Shown in pieces: positions 25,160 to 34,391 of a stretch of DNA of 64,000 bases (within the stretch, counting starts at the first letter, position 1; every line of letters starts with the position of its first letter). Both the position numbers and the translations under genes were made by a program. The DNA lies in the NCBI GenBank assembly GCA_025455885.1, contig JALOLR010000003.1, positions 124,001-188,000 on the forward strand. Direction: 5' to 3'. A model generated the notes under the pieces. That model had not been told where the DNA came from, searched no databases, and saw only the letters and a program-made list of their open reading frames with translations. The stretch comes from Acidimicrobiales bacterium. Lineage in GTDB: Bacteria > Actinomycetota > Acidimicrobiia > Acidimicrobiales > Acidimicrobilacustridaceae.

Positions 25160-26431
25160 CTACGTCGGCGGGCAGGACTGGGTCTCGGGCACCGGAGGGC
25201 CGACCGGCTGGTAGGGGTCGGGCGCCGATTCGCCGGCGAAGCGGTCGTCGATCCAGCGCAACATGTCCGCGAACGACGCCGTCACGACCCCGCCGTGGGT
25301 CTGGTCCGGGTACACCCAGCGCTGTGTCACCTGGCCGATCGCGCACATCTGGTCGAACAGCAGGGCGCTCGACGCAACCGGGATCTGCTCGTCGCTCCCA
25401 CCGTGGATGATGAGCAGCGGAGCCGTCGCGGGCGTGGTGAACGTCCCCGGGTCGTTCTCGCGCAGCAGGGCGTTCCACGTGGGCACCGTGGCCGGGTCCG
25501 CCTTCTGCAGGGTGGACATGTCGACGCCCGCGAACTGGGCAGCGAGGTCGCCGGTGCACGCCTCGCCGACCTCGTCCAAGAGGTCCAGCCCGGCGGGGGT
25601 GAGCACCTCGTCGAGCGGCGCGGCCTCATCGCCGTACGCGGCGTTGATGGCCGCAGCGACCATCGCGATGTAGTGGCGGTAGGGGCTGGTCTGCAACGCG
25701 GCGTTGATCAACAGCAGCTGTGACGGCGGCGCACCTGCCACCACCCCCAGCTGCTGGAGCTCCGGGGCCCACTCCTCACCGATGTCGAGGGTGAACATGG
25801 CTGCGTGACCGCCCTGGGAGTGGCCCCACACCACGTAGCGGTCGCTGACGTCGAGGTCGGGGAGGTTGCGGGCCGCCCGCACGCTGTCGATCGTGCCGCG
25901 GGCCTCGCTGTCGCCGACGATGTAGGGGTGCAGCCCGGGGGTGCCGAGGCCCTCGAAGTCGCTGGCGGTGACCAGGTAGCCGGCGTCGAGCAAGGGGTTG
26001 GCCAGCGGGGCGAGCTCGTCGGCGTCGAGCGACGGAGCACACGTGTCGGCCAGACCCTCCGTGCCGTGGGCCCAGCTCACCACCGGGTAGCCGCCCTCCG
26101 GGGCGGGGGACGACGGCACGACGATCAGCCCGGTGACGGCGATGTCCTCGCCCTGCACCGACTCGGAGTGGTACATCACCCGCCACGTGGTCCCGTTCAC
26201 ACCGGCCACGTCGAGCCGCTCGGCGGCGATGAGGTCACCCGGCTCCCCCGGGGGGAGTGGGTCGGGCACGCCGTAGAAGGCGGGCAGGCCGACCGGCGGG
26301 GCGAGCGTGGCGGTCGGTGCGGCCGTGGTGGCGGTCGACGAATCGTCGCCGGTCGACGAGCACGCGCCACCCACCAGGGCCAGGCCCACGACGAGCGCGA
26401 CCCACCGGGCGGTTCTGGTCCTGCGATGCAT
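25160..26431 (-). CDS. Secreted lipase-like alpha/beta-hydrolase lipoprotein
   Basis: 423 aa. The N-terminus is a lipoprotein signal: RRTRTAR, a hydrophobic core and lipobox LVGGAC (Cys about 24). A Ser/Thr-rich spacer follows. The hydrolase fold carries the nucleophile elbow GHSQGGHAA, the acid in HGGSDEQIPV and the likely catalytic His in QTHGGVV. The arrangement matches the secretory lipase (LIP) family of triacylglycerol lipases. A GAGGGGAA Shine-Dalgarno sequence precedes ATG 26431. It is divergent from ftsK, with 171 bp between them. Confidence 0.88.
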   Translation of the reverse strand: MHRRTRTARWVALVVGLALVGGACSSTGDDSSTATTAAPTATLAPPVGLPAFYGVPDPLPPGEPGDLIAAERLDVAGVNGTTWRVMYHSESVQGEDIAVTGLIVVPSSPAPEGGYPVVSWAHGTEGLADTCAPSLDADELAPLANPLLDAGYLVTASDFEGLGTPGLHPYIVGDSEARGTIDSVRAARNLPDLDVSDRYVVWGHSQGGHAAMFTLDIGEEWAPELQQLGVVAGAPPSQLLLINAALQTSPYRHYIAMVAAAINAAYGDEAAPLDEVLTPAGLDLLDEVGEACTGDLAAQFAGVDMSTLQKADPATVPTWNALLRENDPGTFTTPATAPLLIIHGGSDEQIPVASSALLFDQMCAIGQVTQRWVYPDQTHGGVVTASFADMLRWIDDRFAGESAPDPYQPVGPPVPETQSCPPT

Positions 26432-26516
26432 CGGTTCCCCTCGTCGATCCCTCGCCCCGCGAGCGGAGCCTTCTCACCGTGACGTTACCCACCGGTCGTC
26501 GCCTGTCGGCACCCCA

Positions 26517-26556
26517 GGGACCGGTCCCCGCGTCCGTCCCCGGGGACCGGTACCCT
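26517..26556 (+). promoter_or_regulatory. Candidate ftsK promoter with a repeated GGGACCGGT motif
   Basis: GGGACCGGTCCC (26517-26528) is a perfect 12-bp palindrome. A second GGGGACCGGTACC at 26542-26554 overlaps TACCCT (26551-26556), a -10-like hexamer. The two copies are about 25 bp apart. They may be operator sites in the ftsK/lipase divergent region. Confidence 0.35.
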
Positions 26557-26602
26557 CGGGAGCGGCGCGCGGAGTGGGGCCCCGAACGGAACGCGCACGC
26601 CT

Positions 26603-29119
26603 GTGGCCACTCAGCAACGCTCCAGCACGAAACGGTCGAAGTCCACCTCCGGGCGGTCGTCGTCGGCAGGCTCCCGGCGCCCCACCGGGGGCGCCAAGGC
26701 GGCCGCACCGAAGGGTCGACCGGCCAGCGCCGCCCGTCCTGCGGGACCCGGCCCGATCCGGCGCGCCTTCGAGGGCCACGGCCACGACGTCTGGGGGGTC
26801 GCCCTCGTCGCCCTCGGCCTCCTGAGCGGCCTCGGGATCTACCTCGACCTCGCCGGGCCCCTCGGACGCGGCCTCGGCGACGCATTCGGCGCGCTGGTCG
26901 GTGTGCTGCGGGTCCTCGTGCCGGTGGCCCTCGTCGTCCTCGGGGCCCTGTTGCTGCGAGGCCCGGCGCCCGAAGCGGACCGGCGCCCCCTCACCCGCGC
27001 CGTCGTCGGCTCGGTGCTGGTGCTCCTCGCCGCCACCGGGCTGTTCCACCTCGCGAAGGGCGCACCGGCGTTCGGCGAGCCGCTCGCGGGCTTCATCGAC
27101 GCCGGCGGCTACGTCGGCGCGCTGGTGGCCAACCCGCTCCAGGGTCTGCTGGCCCGCTGGGGGGCGTCGCTGCTGCTCGTCGCCCTCGGGGTGGTCGGCC
27201 TGGTCATCCTCACCGGGGTGTCGGTGCGCACCGCCGCCGGTCGGACCGCCGACACGGTCAAGCCGGTGCACGGAGTGGCGCGCCGCGCCCTCGACTCGTT
27301 GTTCGTGCTCGGTCGCGCCACCCCGCCCGCCGACGCAGGCGACGACCGACCCGAGCTCTTCGACGGCGAGGCCGGCGACGACCTGGCGCCTCGGCAGATC
27401 CGGCCCGGCGACGACCAGGGCGAGGGTGCCCCGCAGGTGTTCGTGGCCGGCGAGGACGATGCCGGTCTCCTCGACGTCGACCCCGACGAGCTCGACGCCA
27501 TCATCGACCCCGGCGCCCACGACGACCTCGAGCTCGACCTGCGCGACGACGAGCCGGTCCTGCACGTGCCGACCGACGGGCCCGTCGAGGTCGAGCAGCT
27601 GGCCATGCCGATCGTCCCCGCGGTGAAGCCCCGGGCGTGGAAGCTGCCCCCGGCGAAGCTCCTCGACCGCTCCGAGCACCAGGAGGTCGATCGGGCCCGT
27701 GTGGAGGAGCGGGGTCGCACGCTGGAGAGCGCCCTCGCCGAGCACGGCGTCGACACCCGCCTGGTGGGGATGGTCGTCGGGCCGACGGTCACCCGTTACG
27801 AGCTCGAGCTGGCGCCCGGCGTGAAGGTGGCCCGGGTGACCAGTCTGCACAAGGACATCGCCTACGCCATGGCCTCGGCCGACGTACGCATCCTCGCCCC
27901 GATCCCCGGCAAGCAGGCCATCGGCATCGAGGTCCCCAACGACAGCCGCCAACTCGTCGCCGTCGGCGACATCCTGGCCTCCCCCGAGGCGAGAGCCGCC
28001 ACGAACCCCCTCGAGGTCGTGATCGGCCGTGACATCAACGGGCGCGCCGTCATGGCCGACCTGGCCAAGATGCCCCACCTCCTCATCGCCGGGGCGACCG
28101 GAGCGGGCAAGTCGTCGGGCATCAATTCGCTGATCACCTCGATCCTGATGCGCACCACCCCCGACGAGGTCCGCCTGATCCTCGTCGACCCCAAGCGGGT
28201 CGAGCTCGGCCAGTACAACCGCCTGCCCCACCTGCTCACCCAGGTCGTCACCAACCCGAAGAAGGCGGCCAACGCCCTCTCCTGGGCGGTGCGGGAGATG
28301 GAGCGCCGCTACGACCTGCTCAGCGAGATCGGCTTCCGCGACATCAACGGCTACAACGCCGCCTTCGACCGCGGCGAGCTGTACCGCGACCCGTCGGAGG
28401 GCGTCGAGTACCAGCGCCTTCCGTACATCCTCATCGTCGTCGACGAGCTCAACGACCTGATGATGGTGGCGGCCCGTGACGTCGAGGAGTCGATCTGTCG
28501 CATCGCCCAGATGGCCCGTGCCGTCGGCATCCACCTCGTCATCGCCACCCAGCGCCCCTCGGTGAACGTCATCACCGGCGTGATCAAGGCCAACGTCCCC
28601 GCCCGTCTCGCGTTCGCCGTCTCGAGCCTCGCCGACAGCCGGGTCATCCTCGACCAGGGCGGGGCCGAGAAGCTCCTCGGGCGCGGCGACATGCTGTTGC
28701 TCGGCCCGAGCTCCAGCGTCGCCCAGCGCATCCAGGGGGCGTGGGTCACCGAGGCCGAGGTCCGGGCGGTGGTCGGGTTCTGGCGGCGCCAGCAGCCCGA
28801 GGTCGCCTACGACGAGGCCGTCCAGGGCAGCGACGAGGGCTCCGCGGGCGCCGCCGGGACCGTCGGCGCCGGTGGGGGCGGTGGGGACGACGACGACGAG
28901 GAGCTCACCCGCCAGGCGATGGAGCTCGTCGTGCGCTCCCAGCTCGGGTCCACGTCGATGCTCCAACGCAAGCTGCGGGTGGGCTTCGCCCGCGCCGGCC
29001 GACTGATGGACCTGCTCGAGCAACAGGGTGTGGTCGGGCCCTCCGAGGGCTCGAAGGCCCGCGCCGTGCTCATGACCCCCGAGGAGCTCGACGGCGCCGG
29101 GCCCGACGACGCCGCCTGA
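26603..29119 (+). CDS. ftsK: DNA translocase FtsK/SpoIIIE
   Basis: 838 aa. FtsK pumps DNA at the division septum and aids chromosome dimer resolution. The N-terminus is basic and Ser-rich (1-60), followed by about four TM segments (65-215). An Asp/Glu-rich linker leads to the motor: alpha domain near 370-470, Walker A GATGAGKS (497-504), Walker B LILVDPKRVEL and YILIVVDELNDLMM. The C-terminal gamma winged-helix domain (STSMLQRKLRVGFARAGRLMD) is present. Walker B usually reads DELADLMM; here Ala is Asn. The GTG lacks a clear Shine-Dalgarno sequence. Confidence 0.95.
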   Translation: MATQQRSSTKRSKSTSGRSSSAGSRRPTGGAKAAAPKGRPASAARPAGPGPIRRAFEGHGHDVWGVALVALGLLSGLGIYLDLAGPLGRGLGDAFGALVGVLRVLVPVALVVLGALLLRGPAPEADRRPLTRAVVGSVLVLLAATGLFHLAKGAPAFGEPLAGFIDAGGYVGALVANPLQGLLARWGASLLLVALGVVGLVILTGVSVRTAAGRTADTVKPVHGVARRALDSLFVLGRATPPADAGDDRPELFDGEAGDDLAPRQIRPGDDQGEGAPQVFVAGEDDAGLLDVDPDELDAIIDPGAHDDLELDLRDDEPVLHVPTDGPVEVEQLAMPIVPAVKPRAWKLPPAKLLDRSEHQEVDRARVEERGRTLESALAEHGVDTRLVGMVVGPTVTRYELELAPGVKVARVTSLHKDIAYAMASADVRILAPIPGKQAIGIEVPNDSRQLVAVGDILASPEARAATNPLEVVIGRDINGRAVMADLAKMPHLLIAGATGAGKSSGINSLITSILMRTTPDEVRLILVDPKRVELGQYNRLPHLLTQVVTNPKKAANALSWAVREMERRYDLLSEIGFRDINGYNAAFDRGELYRDPSEGVEYQRLPYILIVVDELNDLMMVAARDVEESICRIAQMARAVGIHLVIATQRPSVNVITGVIKANVPARLAFAVSSLADSRVILDQGGAEKLLGRGDMLLLGPSSSVAQRIQGAWVTEAEVRAVVGFWRRQQPEVAYDEAVQGSDEGSAGAAGTVGAGGGGGDDDDEELTRQAMELVVRSQLGSTSMLQRKLRVGFARAGRLMDLLEQQGVVGPSEGSKARAVLMTPEELDGAGPDDAA

Positions 29120-29180
29120 TCCGCTCCCCGCTCTCCCCGCCCACGCCGCAGGCCCGCGGCGATCGGTGGTAGAGGAGGGC

Positions 29181-30131
29181 ATGCCCGACCGCCTCCCCAC
29201 CGCCGGCGACGCCACCACCCTGGCGACCGGACTGCGCTTCCCAGAGGGCCCCGTGGCCCTCGCCGACGGCTCGACGATCCTCACCGAGATCGCCGGGGCC
29301 TGTGTCACCCGGATCGGGCCCGACGGCACGCCGGCCCACGTCGCCGACGTCCCCGGTGGTCCGAACGGGCTCGCCGTCGCCGGCGACACCCTCCTGGTGT
29401 GCAACAACGGCGGCTTCTTCGTCTTCACCGAGACCGACGGGTTGACCGTCCCCGGCCACGGGAACGAGGCGTGGCGGGGCGGGAGCATCGACCGGGTCGA
29501 CCCGTCCACCGGGGCGCTCGAGGCGCTCTACACCCACTGCCACGGCGACCGGCTCCAGGCCCCCAACGACCTGGTGCTCGATGGGGCCGGGGGCTTCTGG
29601 TTCACCGACCACGGGGTGCGGGCCGACGGCTCGGCAGGTGGGGGAGCGGCGGGCGTCCACTGGGCGGCCGTCGACGGATCGGCGATCCGCCCCGCGGCGT
29701 TCGGGGTCGACGCCCCCAACGGCATCGGTCTCTCCCCCGACGCCACGGTGCTCCACGTCGCCGAGACCTATGCCGGGCGGGTGTGGTCGTGGCCGGTCGT
29801 CGGTCCCGGTGAGCTGGGCCGCCACCCCGACGCCCACCCCGACGCGCCGCACGGGGGGCGGCTCCTCTACGACGCCCCCGACGGGCACCTGTTCGACTCC
29901 CTCGCCGTCGACGCCGGTGGTTTCGTCGTCGTGGGCACCCTCGGCGCGGGCGGCCTCACGGTGATCGACCCCGACGGCGGCGGTGGGGTCCACATCCCCC
30001 TCGACGATCCGCTGGTCACCAACGTCTGCTTCGGCGGTCCCGACGGGCGCACCGCCCACTGCACCGGGTCCGGGTGGGGCACCCTCTTCACGCTGCCGTG
30101 GCCCCGGCCCGGGGCGCCGCTGCACACCTAG
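29181..30131 (+). CDS. SMP-30/gluconolactonase-like beta-propeller protein
   Basis: 316 aa from ATG 29181, with GAGGAGGG upstream; GTG 29166 is an alternative. The SGL beta-propeller is shown by GLRFPEGPV near the start, then GGPNGLAV, LQAPNDLVLDGAGGFWFTD (the conserved N-D metal site), DAPNGIGLSPD and a late DSLAVDAGG. These residues bind the divalent metal of gluconolactonase/SMP-30 enzymes. The lactone substrate is unknown. The DyP peroxidase gene follows 43 bp later with its own -10 element. Confidence 0.88.
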   Translation: MPDRLPTAGDATTLATGLRFPEGPVALADGSTILTEIAGACVTRIGPDGTPAHVADVPGGPNGLAVAGDTLLVCNNGGFFVFTETDGLTVPGHGNEAWRGGSIDRVDPSTGALEALYTHCHGDRLQAPNDLVLDGAGGFWFTDHGVRADGSAGGGAAGVHWAAVDGSAIRPAAFGVDAPNGIGLSPDATVLHVAETYAGRVWSWPVVGPGELGRHPDAHPDAPHGGRLLYDAPDGHLFDSLAVDAGGFVVVGTLGAGGLTVIDPDGGGGVHIPLDDPLVTNVCFGGPDGRTAHCTGSGWGTLFTLPWPRPGAPLHT

Positions 30132-30162
30132 GGCGAGCGGATCCGGCCCGCGGCCCGATCGC

Positions 30163-30168
30163 TACCAT
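30163..30168 (+). promoter_or_regulatory. -10 element (TACCAT) of a leaderless DyP promoter
   Basis: TACCAT ends 6 nt before GTG 30175. No Shine-Dalgarno sequence lies between them. Confidence 0.5.
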
Positions 30169-30174
30169 CCGGGC

Positions 30175-31095
30175 GTGCCCACCCCGAACCTCGTCCCCCA
30201 GCCCGGCATCTTCGCCCAGGGCACCCGCAGCCACCACCTGCTCGAGCTCGCCGTCGGACCCTCGGCCACGGATGGCGAGATCCGCGCCGCCCTCGCCGCC
30301 GTCCGCCAGCCGACCGTGACCGCCGGGGGGATCAACCTCGTCCTCGGGCTCGGCGCCTCGCTGTGGCACCGGCTGCGCCGCGACGACACCCCCGCGGACC
30401 TCGCCCCCTTCCCGGCCCTCGACGGCCTCGACGGCCACACCGCCCCCTCGACCCAGGGCGACGTGTGGGTCTGGGTCCACGGCACCGGCGAGGACGTGGT
30501 CTTCGACGCCGCCCGAGCCACGGTGGCGGCTCTCGCCCCGGTGGCCGCCGTCGTGCTCGAGCAGCCCGGCTTCGTGTACCACGACAGCCGTGACCTGACC
30601 GGCTTCGTCGACGGGTCGGCCAACCCGCCCCTGGCCGATGCGTTCGAGGTGGCGTGCATCCCCGACGGTCTCCCGGGGGCTGGCGGCAGCCACGTCCTCG
30701 CCCAGCGATGGGTGCACGACCTCGACGGCTTCCACGCGCTGCCGGTCGCCGAGCAGGAACGGGTGATCGGCAGGACCAAGCCCGACAGCGTCGAGCTCGA
30801 CGACGCCCACAAGCCCGCCGACGCCCACATCGCCCGGGTCGAGATCGACCTCGACGGGGAGGAGGCCGAGATCTACCGACGCTCGGTCCCGTACGGGCGA
30901 GTGGGGGAGATGGGGTTGTACTTCCTGGCCTTCAGCGTCGAGCAGCGCCGCTTCCGCGTGATGCTGGAGCGGATGTTCGGCCTGGCCGACGGGATGCGCG
31001 ACCGCCTGACCGACTTCTCCCGGCCCAACTCGGGGGCGTACTACTTCGCGCCCTCGATGGGGGCCCTCGACGACCTGCTCGGCGGGGCCCTCTGA
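30175..31095 (+). CDS. DyP-type heme peroxidase (class B, YfeX-like)
   Basis: 306 aa. The DyP signature GFVDGSANP carries the distal catalytic Asp. The proximal heme His is probably in KPADAHIARVE. The distal Arg lies after SRDL or near the MGLYFLAFSVEQRRF segment, and the C-terminus has the YYFAPS strand. Class B DyPs oxidise dyes and phenolics or act on heme. The protein ends LDDLLGGAL with no encapsulin-targeting tail, and no encapsulin gene is adjacent. No signal peptide is visible. Confidence 0.9.
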   Translation: MPTPNLVPQPGIFAQGTRSHHLLELAVGPSATDGEIRAALAAVRQPTVTAGGINLVLGLGASLWHRLRRDDTPADLAPFPALDGLDGHTAPSTQGDVWVWVHGTGEDVVFDAARATVAALAPVAAVVLEQPGFVYHDSRDLTGFVDGSANPPLADAFEVACIPDGLPGAGGSHVLAQRWVHDLDGFHALPVAEQERVIGRTKPDSVELDDAHKPADAHIARVEIDLDGEEAEIYRRSVPYGRVGEMGLYFLAFSVEQRRFRVMLERMFGLADGMRDRLTDFSRPNSGAYYFAPSMGALDDLLGGAL

Positions 31096-31153
31096 GACGA
31101 CCTCGACCGGACGCGTCGGCCCCGGCATGTGGTCGACGTGGCGGGCGCCCACC

Positions 31154-31159
31154 TAGCAT
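31154..31159 (+). promoter_or_regulatory. -10 element (TAGCAT) upstream of rimO
   Basis: TAGCAT ends 8 nt before ATG 31168 with no Shine-Dalgarno sequence. Confidence 0.45.
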
Positions 31160-31167
31160 GGCCGGCC

Positions 31168-32475
31168 ATGCCCGAGCGCTACTGGATCGAGACGCTCGGC
31201 TGCCCCAAGAACCAGGTCGACTCCGACAAGCTGGTGGGTCGCCTCCTCGCCGACGGGCTCGTCGAGGCCGCCTCCGCCGAGCAGGCCGACCTGGTGGTGG
31301 TCAACACCTGCGCGTTCGTCGAGGAGGCCCGCCAGGAGTCCGTCGACACGATCCTCGCCCTCGACGATGCCCGTCGCGACGGCGCCCGCCTCGTGGTCAC
31401 CGGGTGCATGGCCGAGCGTTACGGCACCGAGCTCGCCGAGGCGCTGCCCGAGGTGGACGCCGTCGCCGGGTTCGGCGTGCCGGTCACCCTGGGCCGTCGC
31501 CCTGATCCTGCGGCTCCCGCCGTCCAGGCCTTCGATCTGCTCGAGCTCCCCCGACCGCCGGCCACCGCCCCGTGGGCCTACGTCAAGGTGGCCGAGGGCT
31601 GCGACCGGGCCTGCGGGTTCTGTGCCATCCCCAGCTTCCGGGGTCCGCAGCGGTCGCGCGCCCTCGCCGACGTGCTCGCCGAGGTCGACGGGCTCGGTGC
31701 GCGTGAGATCGTGCTGGTCGCCCAGGACCTCGCCGCCTACGGCCGTGACCAGGGGGTGGGGGAGCGGGCCATCGTCCCGCTGGTCGAGGCCGTCGCCGCC
31801 CGTGTCGACCGCACCCGGCTCCTGTACCTCTACCCCTCGGACCTCACCGACGCCCTCATCGACGCCGTCCTGGCCACCGGTGTCCCGTACTTCGACCTGT
31901 CCCTCCAACACGTTGCACCCGAGCTGATGCGGCGCATGCGGCGGTGGGGCGACGGCGAGCGGTTCCTGCGCCGCATCGACGACATCCGTCGCCGTGACCC
32001 CGGCGCCACGTTCCGGTCGAACTTCATCGTCGGCTACCCCGGTGAGCGCGAGGAGCACCACGACGCCCTCCTGCGCTTCGTGGCCGACGCCCAGCTCGAC
32101 TGGTGCGGGTTCTTCGCGTTCTCGAACGAGGAGGGCACCCACGCTGCCGGTCTCGACGGGCACGTGCCCCGGTCGTTGATCGACGAGCGCCTGGCCGAGC
32201 TGCGCGAGCTCCAGGACGGCGTCACCGCCGCCCGACGTGACCGGTTGATCGGTGCGGTGGTCGACGTGCTCGTGGACGAACCCGGCCAGGGCCGAACGCA
32301 CCGCGAAGCCCCGGAGATCGACGGGGTCGTGCTCGTGCCCGACACCCTCGAGGTCGGCACCATCGTCAGCGTCCGGGTGGTCGACGCGCTGGGCCCCGAC
32401 CTGGTGGCCGAGCCGCTCGACCAGGCCCTCGCCCCGGCCACCGGCGCCCTGGGGGGCACGGGGGTGGGGGCGTGA
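31168..32475 (+). CDS. rimO: Ribosomal protein S12 methylthiotransferase RimO
   Basis: 435 aa. RimO methylthiolates Asp88/89 of ribosomal protein S12. The N-terminal UPF0004 domain has the three auxiliary-cluster cysteines in ETLGCPKNQVDSD, VNTCAFVEEA and VTGCMAERY. The radical-SAM motif is EGCDRACGFCAIP (C-x3-C-x2-C). A C-terminal TRAM domain covers about 365-425. The L-G-C-P-K-N-x-V-D-S-D signature separates RimO from MiaB, which is encoded at 37594. It overlaps pgsA by four bases (GTGA). Confidence 0.95.
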   Translation: MPERYWIETLGCPKNQVDSDKLVGRLLADGLVEAASAEQADLVVVNTCAFVEEARQESVDTILALDDARRDGARLVVTGCMAERYGTELAEALPEVDAVAGFGVPVTLGRRPDPAAPAVQAFDLLELPRPPATAPWAYVKVAEGCDRACGFCAIPSFRGPQRSRALADVLAEVDGLGAREIVLVAQDLAAYGRDQGVGERAIVPLVEAVAARVDRTRLLYLYPSDLTDALIDAVLATGVPYFDLSLQHVAPELMRRMRRWGDGERFLRRIDDIRRRDPGATFRSNFIVGYPGEREEHHDALLRFVADAQLDWCGFFAFSNEEGTHAAGLDGHVPRSLIDERLAELRELQDGVTAARRDRLIGAVVDVLVDEPGQGRTHREAPEIDGVVLVPDTLEVGTIVSVRVVDALGPDLVAEPLDQALAPATGALGGTGVGA

Positions 32476-33119
32476 GCGAGTCAGGGGCCCAGCCCACCCA
32501 GCCCCGGCCCGACCAGCCCCGGCCCGACCACGGGGCCGACGACGCCCCCGCCGGGTACGGGCCCTCGGCGCTGGCCACGCCGGCCAACGCCCTCACCGTG
32601 GTCCGGCTGCTGGTCTCCCCTCTCCTCTTCGCCATGATCAGCGACACCCCGAGCGGTTGGCTCGTCTGGTTCGTCTTCACCGCCCTCTCGCTCACCGACG
32701 GTGTCGACGGGTGGATCGCCCGTCGTTACGGCACCACCCGGAGCGGAGCGTTCCTCGACCCGCTCGCCGACAAGATCCTCGTGCTCGGCTCGATGTTCGC
32801 CCTCGTCGCGGTCGACCGCTTCCCGGTGTGGCCGGTGGCCGTCATCGCCGTGCGGGAGGTGGCCATCAGCCTGTACCGCGTCTACTGGGGCCGGCGCGGG
32901 CTGGCGGTGCCGGCCCGACGTTCGGCCAAGGCCAAGACCCTCGTGCAGTCCCTCGCCGTGGGGGCCGTGCTCATGCCCCCGCTGACCGACGTCACCTGGC
33001 TGGCCGACTCGCTGCTCTACCTGGCCGTGGCCCTCGCGGTGATCAGCGCGGCGCAGTACCTGCTCGACGGGCGTCGCGCCGCGACGGCGAGGGGCGACCG
33101 CAGCGGCCTCGTCGGGTGA
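32472..33119 (+). CDS. pgsA: CDP-alcohol phosphatidyltransferase (phosphatidylglycerophosphate synthase)
   Basis: 215 aa. The CDP-OH-P motif D-G-x2-A-R-x8-G-x3-D-x3-D is complete as DGVDGWIARRYGTTRSGAFLDPLADK, split here around residues 77-102. Five or so TM segments follow. The enzyme probably makes phosphatidylglycerophosphate, an assignment supported by the conserved rimO-pgsA-cinA-recA order. The first 30 residues are a Pro/Gln/Asp tail encoded by a tandem CCCGGCCCGACCAG repeat. The GTG start overlaps the rimO stop. Confidence 0.93.
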   Translation: MSESGAQPTQPRPDQPRPDHGADDAPAGYGPSALATPANALTVVRLLVSPLLFAMISDTPSGWLVWFVFTALSLTDGVDGWIARRYGTTRSGAFLDPLADKILVLGSMFALVAVDRFPVWPVAVIAVREVAISLYRVYWGRRGLAVPARRSAKAKTLVQSLAVGAVLMPPLTDVTWLADSLLYLAVALAVISAAQYLLDGRRAATARGDRSGLVG

Positions 33120-33147
33120 GCCCCGACGCACCCGGGGCGGTCCGGCG

Positions 33148-34317
33148 GTGACCGCCGAGCGGGACGGCGGGCCCGAGCAGGCCGCCCCCACCGGGTCGGC
33201 GGCTCCCGCCGTCGGGTTCCTCGAGCTGTTCTACGACCTGGTCTTCGTGGCCGCCACCATGGTCGTGTCCAACGTCTTCTCCGCCGACGTCAGCTGGTCC
33301 GGCGCGTTCACCTGCGCGCTGCTCTTCGCGTTGCTGTGGCTGCTGTGGTTCCACACCACGACGCTGGCCAACGTCGAACGCACCGACGACCTCACCCATC
33401 GGGTGCTCGTGCTGGTGCAGATGTTCTTCATCACGCTCACGGTGGTCGCCTTCGCCAACCGGGAGACCTCCGCCAGCGACTTCGTCGGGATCACCTACGC
33501 CGTGGCGGTGTTCTCGGTGGCCTATCTCCACCATCGCGCCGCACAGACCTCCCCGCAGGCGGGCGCCTGGGCGCGGCGACGTCGCGACCGCCTCGTGGTC
33601 GCCGGGCTCCTCGTGCTGTCCACCGGGCTCTTCGACGATCGGCTCGACGACGTGGCGCTCTTCCTGGCGATCGTCGTGTTGGTGGTGCCCTCGGCGCTCG
33701 GGAGCGGACGGAAGGCGCCGGCGCCCCCCGTCGACGTCCACCACCTCGTCGAACGTGGCGCGCTGCTCACCCTGATCATGTGCGGCGAGGCGTTCGTCAA
33801 GGTCGGTCTCGTCGTCTCCACCGGCACGATCGAGGCGTCCGACGTGCTGGCGATGGTCGTCGAGTTCGTCGGCGTGTTCGCCATCTTCTTCATCTACTTC
33901 GACGACATCCCCAAGGCCGGCGTGCGGCCCGGAACCGGCAAGGGTGAGCTGTGGGCGCTCGCCCACCTCCCGCTCCACATCGGCATCGTCGGTGTGGCCA
34001 TCGGCATCTCGAAGTTCCTGCAGACCGCCAGCCACCCGGTGCACGACGAGGTCAGTGTGATCCTCGGGGTGAGCTTCGCCCTCGTCTACGCAGGACTCGC
34101 CGTCGTGGGATCGCTGGGCCTGCGCACCCCCATCGGCCCGCTGACCGCCGCCCGCCTCGGCGCGCTCGGTGTGGTCCTCGTCCTCTCCGGGCTGTCGTGG
34201 GGTGTGGGCTGGTTCACCCCCGGGCAACTGCTCGTGGGCCTCGCCGTCCTCGCCGTCGCGCACGCCGCGCTGGCCGCCCGGCTGCGCCGCTCGACGACGG
34301 TGCCGGCCGTCAACTGA
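33148..34317 (+). CDS. ltrA: LtrA-family (low temperature requirement protein A) membrane protein
   Basis: 389 aa from GTG 33148, 28 nt after pgsA. The family signature FLELFYDLVFVAA is at residues 24-36. Ten or eleven hydrophobic segments cover the rest. LtrA was named from Listeria cold-growth mutants; its biochemical role is unknown. Conserved residues HTTTLANVERTDD and HHLVERGALLTLIMCGEAFVK agree with PF06772. It interrupts the common pgsA-cinA pair. Confidence 0.87.
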   Translation: MTAERDGGPEQAAPTGSAAPAVGFLELFYDLVFVAATMVVSNVFSADVSWSGAFTCALLFALLWLLWFHTTTLANVERTDDLTHRVLVLVQMFFITLTVVAFANRETSASDFVGITYAVAVFSVAYLHHRAAQTSPQAGAWARRRRDRLVVAGLLVLSTGLFDDRLDDVALFLAIVVLVVPSALGSGRKAPAPPVDVHHLVERGALLTLIMCGEAFVKVGLVVSTGTIEASDVLAMVVEFVGVFAIFFIYFDDIPKAGVRPGTGKGELWALAHLPLHIGIVGVAIGISKFLQTASHPVHDEVSVILGVSFALVYAGLAVVGSLGLRTPIGPLTAARLGALGVVLVLSGLSWGVGWFTPGQLLVGLAVLAVAHAALAARLRRSTTVPAVN

Positions 34318-34391
34318 GGATCCGCCGGTCGCGCCCACCGGGTAGCGTCGCCGGGCCGAGCCGGGGAGGACGTCGTGGGCAGGAGCATGGT

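Noticed and set aside
30175-31095. DyP peroxidase as encapsulin cargo
   Set aside because: There is no C-terminal targeting peptide and no encapsulin shell gene nearby.
31168-32475. Second MiaB
   Set aside because: The N-terminal LGCPKNQVDSD motif is that of RimO; the true MiaB is at 37594.
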